Made by a program: the position numbers and the translations under genes
Assembly: GCA_910588135.1 (NCBI GenBank)
Contig: CAJUOT010000011.1
Location: forward strand, 25,319 to 63,098
Direction: 5' to 3'
From: an uncultured Oscillospiraceae bacterium
Lineage (GTDB): Bacteria > Bacillota > Clostridia > Oscillospirales > Oscillospiraceae
Length of the DNA: 37,780 nucleotides
Notes under the pieces: generated by a model
Databases searched by the model: none
Told to the model about the DNA's origin: nothing
Seen by the model: the letters and a program-made list of their open reading frames with translations, nothing else
Shown: positions 1 to 6,774 of the stretch, in pieces
How positions within the stretch are numbered: position 1 is the first letter of the stretch
Layout of the letters: each line of letters starts with the position of its first letter

Positions 1-1
1 C

Positions 2-559
2 ACCCCCCAGACGGTGCAGAGCCTGATCGCCGATCTGGAGCGGTATGAGAGCTACCACCGCACGGTGGCGGTGGAGTACTTTGACGGCGGGGAACCGGTG
101 GGTACGGTGTCCGCCCAGGTGTGGGCGGACGGCGGCTGGGTCCGCACCTCCGCCGCGCTCAGTTCCGGCACGTTGGAGCACTCAATTGTGGGAAACGGGA
201 CGCTGTGGCTGTGGTACGGCAGGACCGGGCCGGTGTACTCCGGCCCGGCGGGCGGGAAAACCGCCGACCTGATCCAGCGCCTGCCCACCTATGAGGATGT
301 GCTGGCCCTGGATCAAGCGGACATCACCGGCGCCGGATACGAGGAGCGGGGCGGACAGCCCTGCGTCTACGTGGAGGTAAACGGGCTGCTGGGCGTGACG
401 GAGCGCTACTGGGTGTCGGTAGACAGCGGTCTGCTGGTGGCCGCAGAGACAGAAAAGGACGGCGCGGCGGTATATGTCATGACGGCTCAGGATGTGGTCA
501 GCCCTCTGGAACAGACAGACGGTATGTTCGTTCTGCCCGACGGGACGGCGCTGCACTGA
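2..559 (+). CDS. Unrecognised protein, C-terminal part (5' end outside window)
   Basis: The frame is open from the first bases of the window and stops at 557-559, so the gene very probably starts upstream. An internal GTG at 14 has no ribosome binding site in view. About 185 residues are visible. They look soluble and strand-rich, with many Tyr, Trp and Gly residues alternating with short polar loops, ending Leu-Pro-Asp-Gly-Thr-Ala-Leu-His. I see no membrane segment, catalytic motif or Cys cluster. The pattern is compatible with the exported domain of a lipoprotein of LolA/MucB-like fold, but this is a loose impression and I do not assign a family. No terminator follows; the next 150 bases are a palindromic repeat. 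Confidence 0.6.
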   Translation, partial: TPQTVQSLIADLERYESYHRTVAVEYFDGGEPVGTVSAQVWADGGWVRTSAALSSGTLEHSIVGNGTLWLWYGRTGPVYSGPAGGKTADLIQRLPTYEDVLALDQADITGAGYEERGGQPCVYVEVNGLLGVTERYWVSVDSGLLVAAETEKDGAAVYVMTAQDVVSPLEQTDGMFVLPDGTALH

Positions 560-565
560 GGCGGG

Positions 566-735
566 GGCCTATGCGTCTGCCCCTCGTGCTTCGTCGTTGT
601 CACGCTCGGGCTGGACGCATATACGGCCTGGCTTCCCTCCGGCGAGGGACAAATCCGGCAGCCTTTGGCCGCCTGGGTTTTGTCCCTCGCTCCGGTCCAT
701 CCAGGCCTATGCGTCTGCCCCTCGCGCTTCGTCAT
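566..735. repeat. Palindromic intergenic repeat with direct and inverted copies
   Basis: A 30-base segment beginning GGCCTATGCGTCTGCCCCTC occurs at 566-595 and again at 704-733 with one mismatch. Between the copies are perfect 12-base inverted arms, GCGAGGGACAAA at 642-653 and TTTGTCCCTCGC at 679-690. A second, imperfect pair surrounds them (ACGCATA...GCCTGG near 615-632 against CCAGGCCTATGCGT at 701-714). The whole could fold into one long hairpin. The second direct copy supplies the last codons and stop of the minus-strand gene ending at 707, so the repeat has become part of a gene end. It may help end transcription of that operon, although no U-tract follows. A small non-autonomous mobile element or REP-like sequence is possible. 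Confidence 0.6.
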
Positions 736-1096
736 CGCCCAGCCCCAGCAGCAGGAGCAGGCCCAGGGTGATGACCAGCTCCAGATTATCCCCGTCCTCC
801 AGGTAGAGGAACAGGATGATGAGCACCAGCAGGATGTCCCCGGTGTCGAAATGCTCCAGGGAGAAATGCTTTTTCACCCCGTCCAGCAGCTGGCCAAGCC
901 CGCGGGCCACCTCCCCCACCAGGTCATTTTTTGGGCGGTCTTGCCCCGGGGGACGGAACAGGCCGCCTGGGTGGGGCTGGCCGGGGTGGTTCTGCCGGGG
1001 CTGGCCGCGGCCCGGATTGGGACGGCTGCCGGTCTGGCTCTGGGGCTCCGGGTCCAGCAGGACGAAGCTGCCGCCGTCCAGATAGTGGTTATACAT
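707..1096 (-). CDS. Small protein with hydrophobic acidic C-terminal tail
   Basis: A 129-residue protein of unknown function, last gene of a three-gene minus-strand operon. The first 60 residues are rich in Gln, Pro, Gly and Arg and probably unstructured. Residues 60-85 can form an amphipathic helix. The last 45 residues alternate Leu/Ile-rich runs (Ile-Leu-Leu-Val-Leu-Ile-Ile-Leu and a second Leu-rich run) with Asp/Glu clusters, so it may be membrane-associated. The ATG overlaps the end of the upstream gene by eight bases, which indicates translational coupling. Its last codons lie in the direct repeat at 704-733, so the natural C-terminus may have been changed by that repeat. I recognise the general pattern of small clostridial proteins but no named family. 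Confidence 0.6.
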   Translation of the reverse strand: MYNHYLDGGSFVLLDPEPQSQTGSRPNPGRGQPRQNHPGQPHPGGLFRPPGQDRPKNDLVGEVARGLGQLLDGVKKHFSLEHFDTGDILLVLIILFLYLEDGDNLELVITLGLLLLLGLGDDEARGADA

Positions 1097-1577
1097 GGCT
1101 GTCCTCCCTGCGGGCGCGCAGCAGCTCCAGCCCCGAACGGATCAGCCGGGACAGCTTGGCGATCTGGACCGCCTTGTCCAGCTTGGCGTACCGCTCCTCC
1201 CGCACGAAGGGGCGCAGGGCGGCGAGCAGGGCGGTGCGCTGGTCGTCCTGGCCGCTGTTGAACTGGCTGATGAGGCCGGCGGCGGCGGACAGCGTGCCGG
1301 AATCCAGGCCGCCCAAAGCGCCCAGTATCCCGCCCAGCCCCCCGCTGGAGGCTGTGGAGGCAGCCGGGGTCCCGGAGGAGGGAGCGTCCGGCGGGCGTTC
1401 TCCCTGGGCGGGCTGATCCTGGCCTTGTCCCTGGGGGGCGGGCTGGCCCTGGGCCTCCTGGCCGGAGGGCGACGGCGCGGGGCCGCCCAGGTTCAGCGAC
1501 TGGGCCAGGGACATGATCTGCGCCATGGCCTGGGGATTGCCCAGAACGCTCTCCAGTTTTTCTTCCAGCTCGCTCAC
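1089..1577 (-). CDS. Conserved hypothetical protein with Pro/Gln-rich linker
   Basis: A 162-residue protein starting with GTG at 1577, preceded by a strong GGGAGGGG ribosome binding site. The N-terminus (about 1-30) is helical and contains Leu-Gly-Asn-Pro-Gln-Ala-Met-Ala-Gln-Ile-Met. It resembles the helical segment found in the neighbouring 85-residue protein, where Asp-Pro-Glu-Gly-Ala-Lys occupies a similar place. A long Pro/Gln/Gly/Ala-rich linker (about 30-100) leads to a second helical region rich in Arg and Leu. It lies 36 bases after the upstream gene and overlaps the downstream gene by eight bases. No enzymatic motif or membrane helix is visible, and the function is unknown. Confidence 0.65.
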   Translation of the reverse strand: MSELEEKLESVLGNPQAMAQIMSLAQSLNLGGPAPSPSGQEAQGQPAPQGQGQDQPAQGERPPDAPSSGTPAASTASSGGLGGILGALGGLDSGTLSAAAGLISQFNSGQDDQRTALLAALRPFVREERYAKLDKAVQIAKLSRLIRSGLELLRARREDSHV

Positions 1578-1613
1578 GGTATTCCCCTCCCGGCGCGGTT
1601 TTGTGTCAGGCTA

Positions 1614-1871
1614 TTAGAAGCTGTCCTTCATTTTCTGGATGAGCTTTGCTCCTTCCGGATCGCGCATCAGCTGACGGATGGCGTCCGCCAGCTGGGCGGT
1701 GTCGCCCTTGGCGGCCCGCTGGGCCGCGGACTCCAGATCCCCGGTGCTCTGGCTGAGCAGGTCGAAGATTTTCCGGGTTTCCGGCGCGTCCCGCAGCTTT
1801 TCCAGCCGCCCCGGGTCGGACATGAGCCCGGCGGCTTCTTTTCCTTTGAGCAGGTTCTCAAAATTCGGCAT
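1614..1871 (-). CDS. Small helical protein, first gene of the operon
   Basis: An 85-residue protein starting at ATG 1871 with a GGAGG site eight bases upstream. It is highly charged and helical throughout, with no membrane segment. Repeated motifs of the type Arg-Asp-Ala-Pro-Glu and Arg-Asp-Pro-Glu-Gly-Ala-Lys suggest helix-loop-helix units like those at the N-terminus of the following protein. It is the promoter-proximal gene of the three-gene operon and is divergent from the phosphodiesterase at 1926, with a shared 54-base gap. That gap holds a TATACT in the right place for a minus-strand -10, but the matching -35 is poor. Function unknown. Confidence 0.65.
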   Translation of the reverse strand: MPNFENLLKGKEAAGLMSDPGRLEKLRDAPETRKIFDLLSQSTGDLESAAQRAAKGDTAQLADAIRQLMRDPEGAKLIQKMKDSF

Positions 1872-1925
1872 AGGAAATCCCTCCGTTCACTGTCAGTATA
1901 TGTGGGCCGGGGGAAATGGTGACCA

Positions 1926-2387
1926 ATGATGAAGATTTTAGTCTTTTCAGATTCTCACGGGCGGCTGGGCCATATGGTGGACGCCATGGAGCGGGAGCGC
2001 CCCCGCCGGGTATTTTTCCTGGGGGACAACTACCGGGACGGGGAGGTGCTGGCGGACGCCTACCCGGACGTGCCCATGGAGCTGGTGCGGGGCAACTGCG
2101 ACTGGGATCAGGCCCCGGACGAGCTGATCGTGGAGGCGGGTGGCGTGAAGTTCCTGCTCGCCCACGGACACCGCTACCACGTGAAGTCGGGCACGGACGA
2201 GCTGGCCCGGGCGGCCAGGGAAAAGGGCGCGGACGTGGCCTGCTTCGGCCATACCCACAAGGGGTTGAATATGCCCGGGCATGGCGTGTGGCTCTTCAAC
2301 CCAGGCACCGCCGGGGGCATCCACAACCGGGTGGGATACGGGGTGATCCTGGCGGAGGGCGGGAAGTTCCGCGCGGAGCTGCGCTAG
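1926..2387 (+). CDS. YfcE/MJ0936-type metallophosphodiesterase
   Basis: A 153-residue calcineurin-like phosphoesterase of the short YfcE/MJ0936 class, which binds two metal ions (usually Mn) and hydrolyses phosphodiester bonds. All signature motifs are present in order: Asp-Ser-His-Gly near residue 9, Gly-Asp-Asn-Tyr near 33, Gly-Asn-Cys-Asp near 57, His-Gly-His near 80 and Gly-His-Thr-His near 109. The motif Asn-Pro-Gly-Thr-Ala near the C-terminus is also typical. There is no signal peptide, so it is cytoplasmic. Two ATG codons lie in tandem at 1926 and 1929; either could be used. The physiological substrate cannot be told from sequence. Confidence 0.9.
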   Translation: MMKILVFSDSHGRLGHMVDAMERERPRRVFFLGDNYRDGEVLADAYPDVPMELVRGNCDWDQAPDELIVEAGGVKFLLAHGHRYHVKSGTDELARAAREKGADVACFGHTHKGLNMPGHGVWLFNPGTAGGIHNRVGYGVILAEGGKFRAELR

Positions 2388-2475
2388 ACGGGGCTTGCGC
2401 TTTGGCGGGGAATGAGGTAAAATCATAGTCGGAACAGGTGCGAAGAAAAAAATCGAACAAATTTCAAAAAAGCCC

Positions 2476-2504
2476 TTGACAAGTGTTCGTGCGTCTGCTA
2501 TACT
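2476..2504 (+). promoter_or_regulatory. Sigma-A promoter of the riboswitch leader
   Basis: TTGACA at 2476-2481, a 17-base spacer and TATACT at 2499-2504. This is nearly consensus for the vegetative sigma factor. Transcription would begin near 2511, just at the first c-di-GMP aptamer, giving a 5' leader of about 490 nt before the SLH protein start at 2997. Confidence 0.85.
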
Positions 2505-2507
2505 GTG

Positions 2508-2605
2508 CACATCAAGGGCAAACCCGGTGAAAGCCGGTGGCGCAAAGCTAAAGGGCCTTCCCTGAGAGGGGGTGGCAGCCAGTTGCAGGTGGGTTACTTC
2601 CACTT
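2508..2605 (+). ncRNA. c-di-GMP-I (GEMM) riboswitch aptamer 1
   Basis: The conserved GEMM core is readable: AGGGCAAACC (2514-2523), a P2 stem capped by a GAAA tetraloop (about 2523-2539), GGCGCAAAGC (2539-2548), GGGCC (2552-2556), and a P3 region ending with GCAGCCAGTTGC (2575-2586), the form common in clostridial members. Class I aptamers bind cyclic di-GMP. It begins at the predicted transcription start and is followed 16 bases later by an intrinsic terminator, so it most likely controls early termination. Outer limits are estimated. Whether ligand turns expression on or off cannot be read with certainty. Confidence 0.88.
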
Positions 2606-2621
2606 TGAATTGGTTTGATTG

Positions 2622-2669
2622 AGGCTTGCGCCTAGGCGCAAGCCTTTTCTTGTGTTTCCACAAGAAAAG
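2622..2669 (+). terminator. Leader terminator with overlapping second hairpin
   Basis: AGGCTTGCGCC (2622-2632) and GGCGCAAGCCT (2635-2645) form an 11-bp stem followed by TTTTCTTGTG. The U-rich tail is itself the left arm of a second perfect 11-bp hairpin, CTTTTCTTGTG (2644-2654) with CACAAGAAAAG (2659-2669), loop TTTC. The two hairpins share bases 2644-2645 and the second would occupy the U-tract, so they could compete. The position directly after aptamer 1 fits a riboswitch-controlled expression platform. Confidence 0.7.
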
Positions 2670-2737
2670 AAAAGTGTTAAGAAACGCGGAGGGGGGCGCA
2701 TAACGCGGCAATGCCGCAGACAGGCAGGTGTAACTAG

Positions 2738-2822
2738 CGATTTTCTGAAAAAGGCAAACCATCCGAAAGGGTGGGGCGCAAAGCAAGGGGCCTAATGCTG
2801 GCGTAAAGCAGACTTACGCTTC
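2738..2822 (+). ncRNA. c-di-GMP-I (GEMM) riboswitch aptamer 2
   Basis: A second GEMM core: AAGGCAAACC (2751-2760), a P2 stem with GAAA tetraloop (about 2761-2773), GGCGCAAAGC (2775-2784), GGGGCCTAA (2787-2795), and a P3 hairpin GCGTAA/TTACGC (2801-2806 with 2814-2819). The core matches class I as well as the first copy does; the P3 loop is less typical. It follows the terminator and precedes the SLH protein by about 175 nt. Two aptamers in series suggest a sharper or two-input response to cyclic di-GMP. Boundaries are estimated. Confidence 0.82.
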
Positions 2823-2996
2823 TGACCCCGCGCGAGCCCAGCCAAGCGGGCCGCGTGGGGAGAGGAGGCGCAGGGGAACGCAGCGAGGGATAGCCAGAGG
2901 CTTTCCCCAGCGGAGTGGACTTTACGCTGACGATGGCAGCCCGGCCGCCAGAATTTCTACTTCTAAAATATAGATTTTGATTAGGAGGATGAAATC

Positions 2997-4631
2997 ATGG
3001 CAAAGAAGTTTTTCAAAAAGGCCCTGTCCATGGGCCTGTCCCTGGCGCTGTGCGCGGGTCTGGCTCTTCCGGCGTTCGCCGCCGACGAAGCCGGCGAGAC
3101 CCCCGAGCCCCCCGCCCAGGAGGAGCCCCAGGCGGAGGAGACTACAAAGATTTATATTTACGCCAAGGTGGATCAGATTGGAACCGAGGGCACCTTGGGA
3201 GAGAATGTGCCTGACCCGAATTTCAACGCCACCAGCCCGAATGGGAAATGGCTCACGGTGGGCTGCGTCGAGGTTCCCAGCGACCAGCTGCCCAACAACT
3301 CCGATTCTGATAAGGAGAAGCTGGATACGGCCAACTCCTGGAACATCGACCCGAAGGACATCGAGTGGTTCAACGATTATGACCTGTCCAAGCTGGTGGG
3401 CTTTCAGGAGCTTACCTGGACGGCGCTCAAGCAGGATGACGGAGCCACGGACTATGTCCCCGGCGGCACGAAGGAGTGGCACCTGGACGGCAAGATCGAC
3501 TTGACTGCCGGGGCTCTGGAGGGTGTAAAGAACGTCTACACCTATGTCTATGTGGGCGAGAACCCCACCACCGACACCCTGCCCGAGGCGGGGGACAAGG
3601 ACGCGAAGCAGAGCAACTATGTCTTTGTAGGCAACGGGCAGGTGACGCTCACGGAGGGTGAGGATTTGGACAATCTGACCCCCGAGGAGATTGAGGAAAA
3701 GCTCACTGTAAAGCCCAACTATGGCGATATCACGATCTCCCACACCGATAAGGACGGGAATACGGAAGACGCCAGCTTCCAGTACAGCGAGTCCGCCGAG
3801 GGCGGCGTGGGCACTTACCACATCGTCTGGGACGAACTGAAGGACGAAACGCTGGGCGCGAACAGCAACAGCGACACGCCCCTGGTGAAGGTTGACCATA
3901 CGACCTGCCATGCAAATGGCCGCGCGGTGCTGCACACCACTTATACGGTGGAAATCAAAGATCAGAACGGCAACACGGTGGGCACCCAGACCTTCAACGT
4001 GGACTATCAGCCGGACGCGGAGGAGGAGCTCACGTTTAGTGAGCTGAACGCAAAGATGAACGGCGCCCTCAATGATTATCTGAGCGCCAACGGCGGCAGC
4101 CTGAAAATTGAGGGCCTTGACCCCACGCAGGTTACGAACTTCACGTTCAATGTAACCAGGCGCCAGCCCCCTGTCGTCATCTATCCGCCTGTGGAAACCG
4201 TGATTGACGAGCCCGAGGTGCCCCTGGCGGGCCTGTTCACCCGGGCGGACGCCATCGGTTACCTGTGGGAGCAGGCGGGCGAGCCCGAGGCGGAGCTGTC
4301 CGACTTCCCCGACGTGCCGGAGGATCATGACTGGGCCGCTGCCATCGGCTGGGCCCAGGATATGGGTATCGCGCTGGCCGACAAGGACGGCAACTTCCGG
4401 CCCGACGACCTGGTTCTGCGCAGCGTGGAGAGCCTGGACGTGAGCCCCGAGGGCGAGCTTCAGGAGTTCCTGAACCGCTACGCGGTGTACGCGGGCGTGG
4501 AGCTTTCCGCGGATGAGCTGTTCATCGAGCTGGAGGGCGCGTGGGACGACATCATCATGGGCGAGGACGCCCAGGTCATCTTCGATGACTTCTTCGCCAA
4601 GCTGGAGGCGGCCCTGAACGCGGCGGCCTGA
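2997..4631 (+). CDS. Secreted surface protein with C-terminal SLH-like domain
   Basis: A 544-residue exported protein starting at ATG 2997 with an AGGAGG site at 2983-2988. The first 28 residues are a signal peptide: Lys-rich start, hydrophobic core, and Ala-Phe-Ala before the probable cleavage site. A Glu/Pro-rich linker (about 29-45) follows, then a long Asp/Thr/Asn-rich, strand-forming region (about 46-395). Residues about 410-470 form one S-layer-homology-like domain: Phe-Thr-Arg-Ala-Asp-Ala start, a Phe-Pro-Asp-Val-Pro motif, then Ile-Gly-Trp-Ala-Gln-Asp-Met-Gly-Ile and Phe-Arg-Pro-Asp-Asp. SLH domains bind secondary cell-wall polymers, so the protein is probably held on the cell wall. 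With tandem cyclic di-GMP riboswitches upstream, a role in adhesion or the sessile/motile switch is likely. Only one SLH unit is clear; anchored proteins often have three. Confidence 0.85.
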   Translation: MAKKFFKKALSMGLSLALCAGLALPAFAADEAGETPEPPAQEEPQAEETTKIYIYAKVDQIGTEGTLGENVPDPNFNATSPNGKWLTVGCVEVPSDQLPNNSDSDKEKLDTANSWNIDPKDIEWFNDYDLSKLVGFQELTWTALKQDDGATDYVPGGTKEWHLDGKIDLTAGALEGVKNVYTYVYVGENPTTDTLPEAGDKDAKQSNYVFVGNGQVTLTEGEDLDNLTPEEIEEKLTVKPNYGDITISHTDKDGNTEDASFQYSESAEGGVGTYHIVWDELKDETLGANSNSDTPLVKVDHTTCHANGRAVLHTTYTVEIKDQNGNTVGTQTFNVDYQPDAEEELTFSELNAKMNGALNDYLSANGGSLKIEGLDPTQVTNFTFNVTRRQPPVVIYPPVETVIDEPEVPLAGLFTRADAIGYLWEQAGEPEAELSDFPDVPEDHDWAAAIGWAQDMGIALADKDGNFRPDDLVLRSVESLDVSPEGELQEFLNRYAVYAGVELSADELFIELEGAWDDIIMGEDAQVIFDDFFAKLEAALNAAA

Positions 4632-4656
4632 CCCCCGAAAACCAAACAGCAAAAAA

Positions 4657-4682
4657 AGGACGCCCCGGGGCGTCCTTTTTTT
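4657..4682. terminator. Bidirectional intrinsic terminator
   Basis: AGGACGCCCC (4657-4666) pairs perfectly with GGGGCGTCCT (4667-4676). It is flanked by seven A residues on the left and seven T residues on the right. It ends the SLH protein transcript and separates it from the spoIIIA operon. Confidence 0.93.
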
Positions 4683-4697
4683 GCGCCCCGTCGCTTT

Positions 4698-4727
4698 GGA
4701 ATATTGTGGGACACGCCCTCATAGGAT
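4698..4727 (+). promoter_or_regulatory. Sigma-E-type promoter of the spoIIIA operon
   Basis: GGAATATT at 4698-4705, a 14-base spacer and CATAGGAT at 4720-4727. This matches the mother-cell sigma-E pattern (a -35 ending in ATATT and a -10 starting CATA, about 14 bases apart). In Bacillus subtilis spoIIIA is transcribed by sigma-E, which agrees with its place 25 bases before the operon start. Confidence 0.75.
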
Positions 4728-4751
4728 TGGGGTACGAAGGCGGTGAACGGT

Positions 4752-5654
4752 ATGGACGAAAGAAAACCCTGGGAGCAGGCGGCGGCGGTGCTGCCCGGCC
4801 CCCTGCGGGACGGCCTGCGCGCCCTGGGGGCGGACAGGCTGTGCGCCCTGGAGGAGCTGCGGCTGCGCCGGGGCTTTCCCATGACGGCGCTTTTCCCGGA
4901 GGGCGAGGCGGAGACAGGCGGCCCGCCTGTGGGCGAGGACGAGCTGCGCCAGGTGATGGAGAACGCCACCCAGTCCTCCGCCCACACGGCGCTGGACAGG
5001 GTGCGGCAGGGGTTTGTCACCCTGCGGGGGGGCCACCGGGTGGGTATGTGCGGCACGGCGGCGGTGAAGGACGGGCGCATCGTCACCCTGCGGGAGCTGT
5101 CCTCCCTGTCTGTGCGGGTGGCAAGGCCGGTGGAAGGGCTGGCGGCGCCGCTGCTGCCCCAATTGATGGAGGACGGCCGGTTTTTGAGCACGCTGATCGC
5201 AGCGCCCCCGGGGGTGGGCAAGACCACCCTCCTGCGGGACCTGGTCCGGGCGCTGTCCGACGGCGAGGGAGGAGCGCCTCTGCGGGTGTCGGTGGCGGAT
5301 GAGCGGGGGGAGGTCGCCGCGCTGTGGCGCGGGGAGCCCCAGCTGTACGTGGGCCGGCACACCGACGTGCTGGATGGCTGCGCCAAGGCGGAGGGGCTGT
5401 CCATCCTGATCCGGGGGATGAACCCCCAGGTGGCGGCGGTGGATGAAGTCGCCCAGCCGCCGGACGTGCGGGCGGTTGTGGAGGCGGCGGGGTGCGGCGT
5501 GGCCGTGGTGGCCACCGTCCATGGGACGGGGCTGGACAGCCTGCGCCGCCGGCCCGTCTGCCGGGAACTGGCGGAGGCGGGCGTATTCCGGCGGCTGGTG
5601 GTGCTGGAACGCCGGGGCGCGGAGCGCCGCGTCCGGGTGGAGGCGCTGCCATGA
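4752..5654 (+). CDS. spoIIIAA: Stage III sporulation protein AA (ATPase)
   Basis: A 300-residue ATPase related to type II/IV secretion ATPases; in the mother cell it is thought to power the SpoIIIA-SpoIIQ channel that feeds the forespore. The Walker A motif Pro-Gly-Val-Gly-Lys-Thr-Thr lies at residues 153-159 (Lys157). Asp-Glu-Arg-Gly-Glu follows near 185, and the Walker B-like stretch Ala-Val-Asp-Glu-Val near 231-235. ATG 4752 is preferred because AAGGCGGTGA, one mismatch from the ideal ribosome binding site, lies six bases before it; an in-frame GTG at 4743 lies inside that site. It is the first gene of the operon and its stop overlaps the next start (ATGA). Confidence 0.95.
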   Translation: MDERKPWEQAAAVLPGPLRDGLRALGADRLCALEELRLRRGFPMTALFPEGEAETGGPPVGEDELRQVMENATQSSAHTALDRVRQGFVTLRGGHRVGMCGTAAVKDGRIVTLRELSSLSVRVARPVEGLAAPLLPQLMEDGRFLSTLIAAPPGVGKTTLLRDLVRALSDGEGGAPLRVSVADERGEVAALWRGEPQLYVGRHTDVLDGCAKAEGLSILIRGMNPQVAAVDEVAQPPDVRAVVEAAGCGVAVVATVHGTGLDSLRRRPVCRELAEAGVFRRLVVLERRGAERRVRVEALP

Positions 5655-6163
5655 CGCGGATTCTGGGGGCGGTTCTGGTGGTGGCGGGGTGCGCCGCCCT
5701 GGGCTTGGCGGGTGCCGCCCGACTGGACGGGCGGGTGTGGGACCTGGACGAGCTGTCGGCGGGGCTGGACGCGCTCCAGCGGGAGCTGGGCTGGCGGCTG
5801 GCGCCCCTGCCCGACGCGCTGGATACGGCGGCGGGGGCCGCCCGCGGCCCTGCGGCGCAGTTTTTCGCCCGCTGCGCCCAGGGGGCCCGGATGCCGGACG
5901 GACAGGCGTTTCAACAAATATGGGCGGAGGGGCTGTCCGGCGTCCCCCTGCGGCTCGCGGCGGAGGACAAGAGCGCCCTGGAACGGCTGGGCCCGGTGCT
6001 GGGCCGGTACGACGGGGACAGCCAGCGGCTGGCCCTGGAGGAGGCGTTGGCGGGGCTGCACGCCCTTCGGGCGTCGGCGGCGGACGACCGCCTCCGGCTG
6101 GGCCGGGTATATGGTGTGCTGGGGGTGACAGCGGGGCTGTTCGCGGCGATCCTGCTGATTTGA
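5651..6163 (+). CDS. spoIIIAB: Stage III sporulation protein AB
   Basis: A 170-residue protein that starts inside the spoIIIAA stop codon (ATGA), so translation is coupled. The N-terminus has a hydrophobic helix (about 4-24) and the C-terminus another (about 152-170), leaving a helical domain between. This layout, the length and the place between spoIIIAA and spoIIIAC are those of SpoIIIAB, a subunit related to type II secretion (GspF-like) proteins of the feeding-tube complex in the outer forespore membrane. The motif Trp-Asp-Leu-Asp-Glu-Leu near 30 and a Gln-rich segment near 95 are compatible with the family. Confidence 0.92.
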   Translation: MTRILGAVLVVAGCAALGLAGAARLDGRVWDLDELSAGLDALQRELGWRLAPLPDALDTAAGAARGPAAQFFARCAQGARMPDGQAFQQIWAEGLSGVPLRLAAEDKSALERLGPVLGRYDGDSQRLALEEALAGLHALRASAADDRLRLGRVYGVLGVTAGLFAAILLI

Positions 6164-6179
6164 CGATTTGGGAGGACGG

Positions 6180-6377
6180 ATGATGGACGTGGACCTCATT
6201 TTTAAAATTGCCGCCATCGGCATTCTGGTGTCGGTACTGAACCAGGTGCTCACCCGCTCCGGGCGGGATGAGATGGCCACCATGACCACCCTGGTGGCCC
6301 TGGTGGTGGTGTTGATGATTGTGGTGCAGCAGATCAACGACCTGTTCACCCTGGTGAAGGATTTGTTCGGGCTGTGA
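6180..6377 (+). CDS. spoIIIAC: Stage III sporulation protein AC
   Basis: A 65-residue membrane protein with two hydrophobic helices, Ile-Phe-Lys-Ile-Ala-Ala-Ile-Gly near the N-terminus and a Val/Leu-rich helix in the second half, the usual length of SpoIIIAC. The start is ATG 6180 (a second ATG follows directly), four bases after GGGAGGA; the in-frame TTG at 6168 lies before this site and is not needed. The stop overlaps the spoIIIAD start by four bases (GTGA). SpoIIIAC and AD are thought to form the inner channel of the SpoIIIA complex. Confidence 0.95.
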   Translation: MMDVDLIFKIAAIGILVSVLNQVLTRSGRDEMATMTTLVALVVVLMIVVQQINDLFTLVKDLFGL

Positions 6378-6760
6378 GCGGGGTGGCCAGGATTGCGGCG
6401 GCGGCGGTGGCGGCGGCGCTGTGCGCCGTGGTGGTGCGCAAACAGTCGCCGGAGATTGCCCTGGCCCTGGGGCTGGGGGCGTGCGCGCTCATTGTGCTGT
6501 ACTGCTCGGGGGCGCTTGCCGATGTGATGGAGCTGGCGGACAAGCTGGCCCGGGCAGGGGGGCTGTCCCCCCAGGTTGTGGAGCCGGTGGTGAAAGCGGC
6601 GGGTATCGCCATCGTCAGCCGCCTGGCCGCGGATTTCTGCAAAGACGCGCAGGAGGGCGGGCTGGCCTCGGCGGTGGAGCTGGCGGGGACGGCGCTGGCC
6701 CTGGCGGCGGCTCTGCCGCTGATGTCGGCGGCGCTGGACACGCTGGTCAAACTGCTGTAG
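6374..6760 (+). CDS. spoIIIAD: Stage III sporulation protein AD
   Basis: A 128-residue integral membrane protein with at least three hydrophobic helices (about 4-20, 28-46 and 104-124), starting at GTG 6374 in a GTGA overlap with spoIIIAC. The segment Val-Lys-Ala-Ala-Gly-Ile-Ala, followed by Ser-Arg-Leu-Ala-Ala-Asp-Phe-Cys-Lys-Asp-Ala, is a recognisable SpoIIIAD motif. It is a homologue-like partner of SpoIIIAC in the mother-cell to forespore channel. Order and length agree with the canonical operon. Confidence 0.95.
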   Translation: MSGVARIAAAAVAAALCAVVVRKQSPEIALALGLGACALIVLYCSGALADVMELADKLARAGGLSPQVVEPVVKAAGIAIVSRLAADFCKDAQEGGLASAVELAGTALALAAALPLMSAALDTLVKLL

Positions 6761-6774
6761 CGGAGGGGGAGCGT

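Noticed and set aside
1872..1925. Minus-strand TATACT as promoter of the three-gene operon at 707-1871
   Set aside because: The hexamer 17 bases upstream matches a -35 in only three positions; left unannotated.
2826..2860. GC-rich hairpin (CCCCGCGCG against CCGCGTGGGG) after aptamer 2 as a second terminator
   Set aside because: It is followed by AGAGGAGG rather than a T-tract, so intrinsic termination is not supported.
2922..4652. A 576-codon minus-strand frame opposite the SLH protein, and similar ones opposite spoIIIAA-AC and copA
   Set aside because: They lack ribosome sites and run across real gene boundaries; the plus-strand genes have signal peptides or family motifs.
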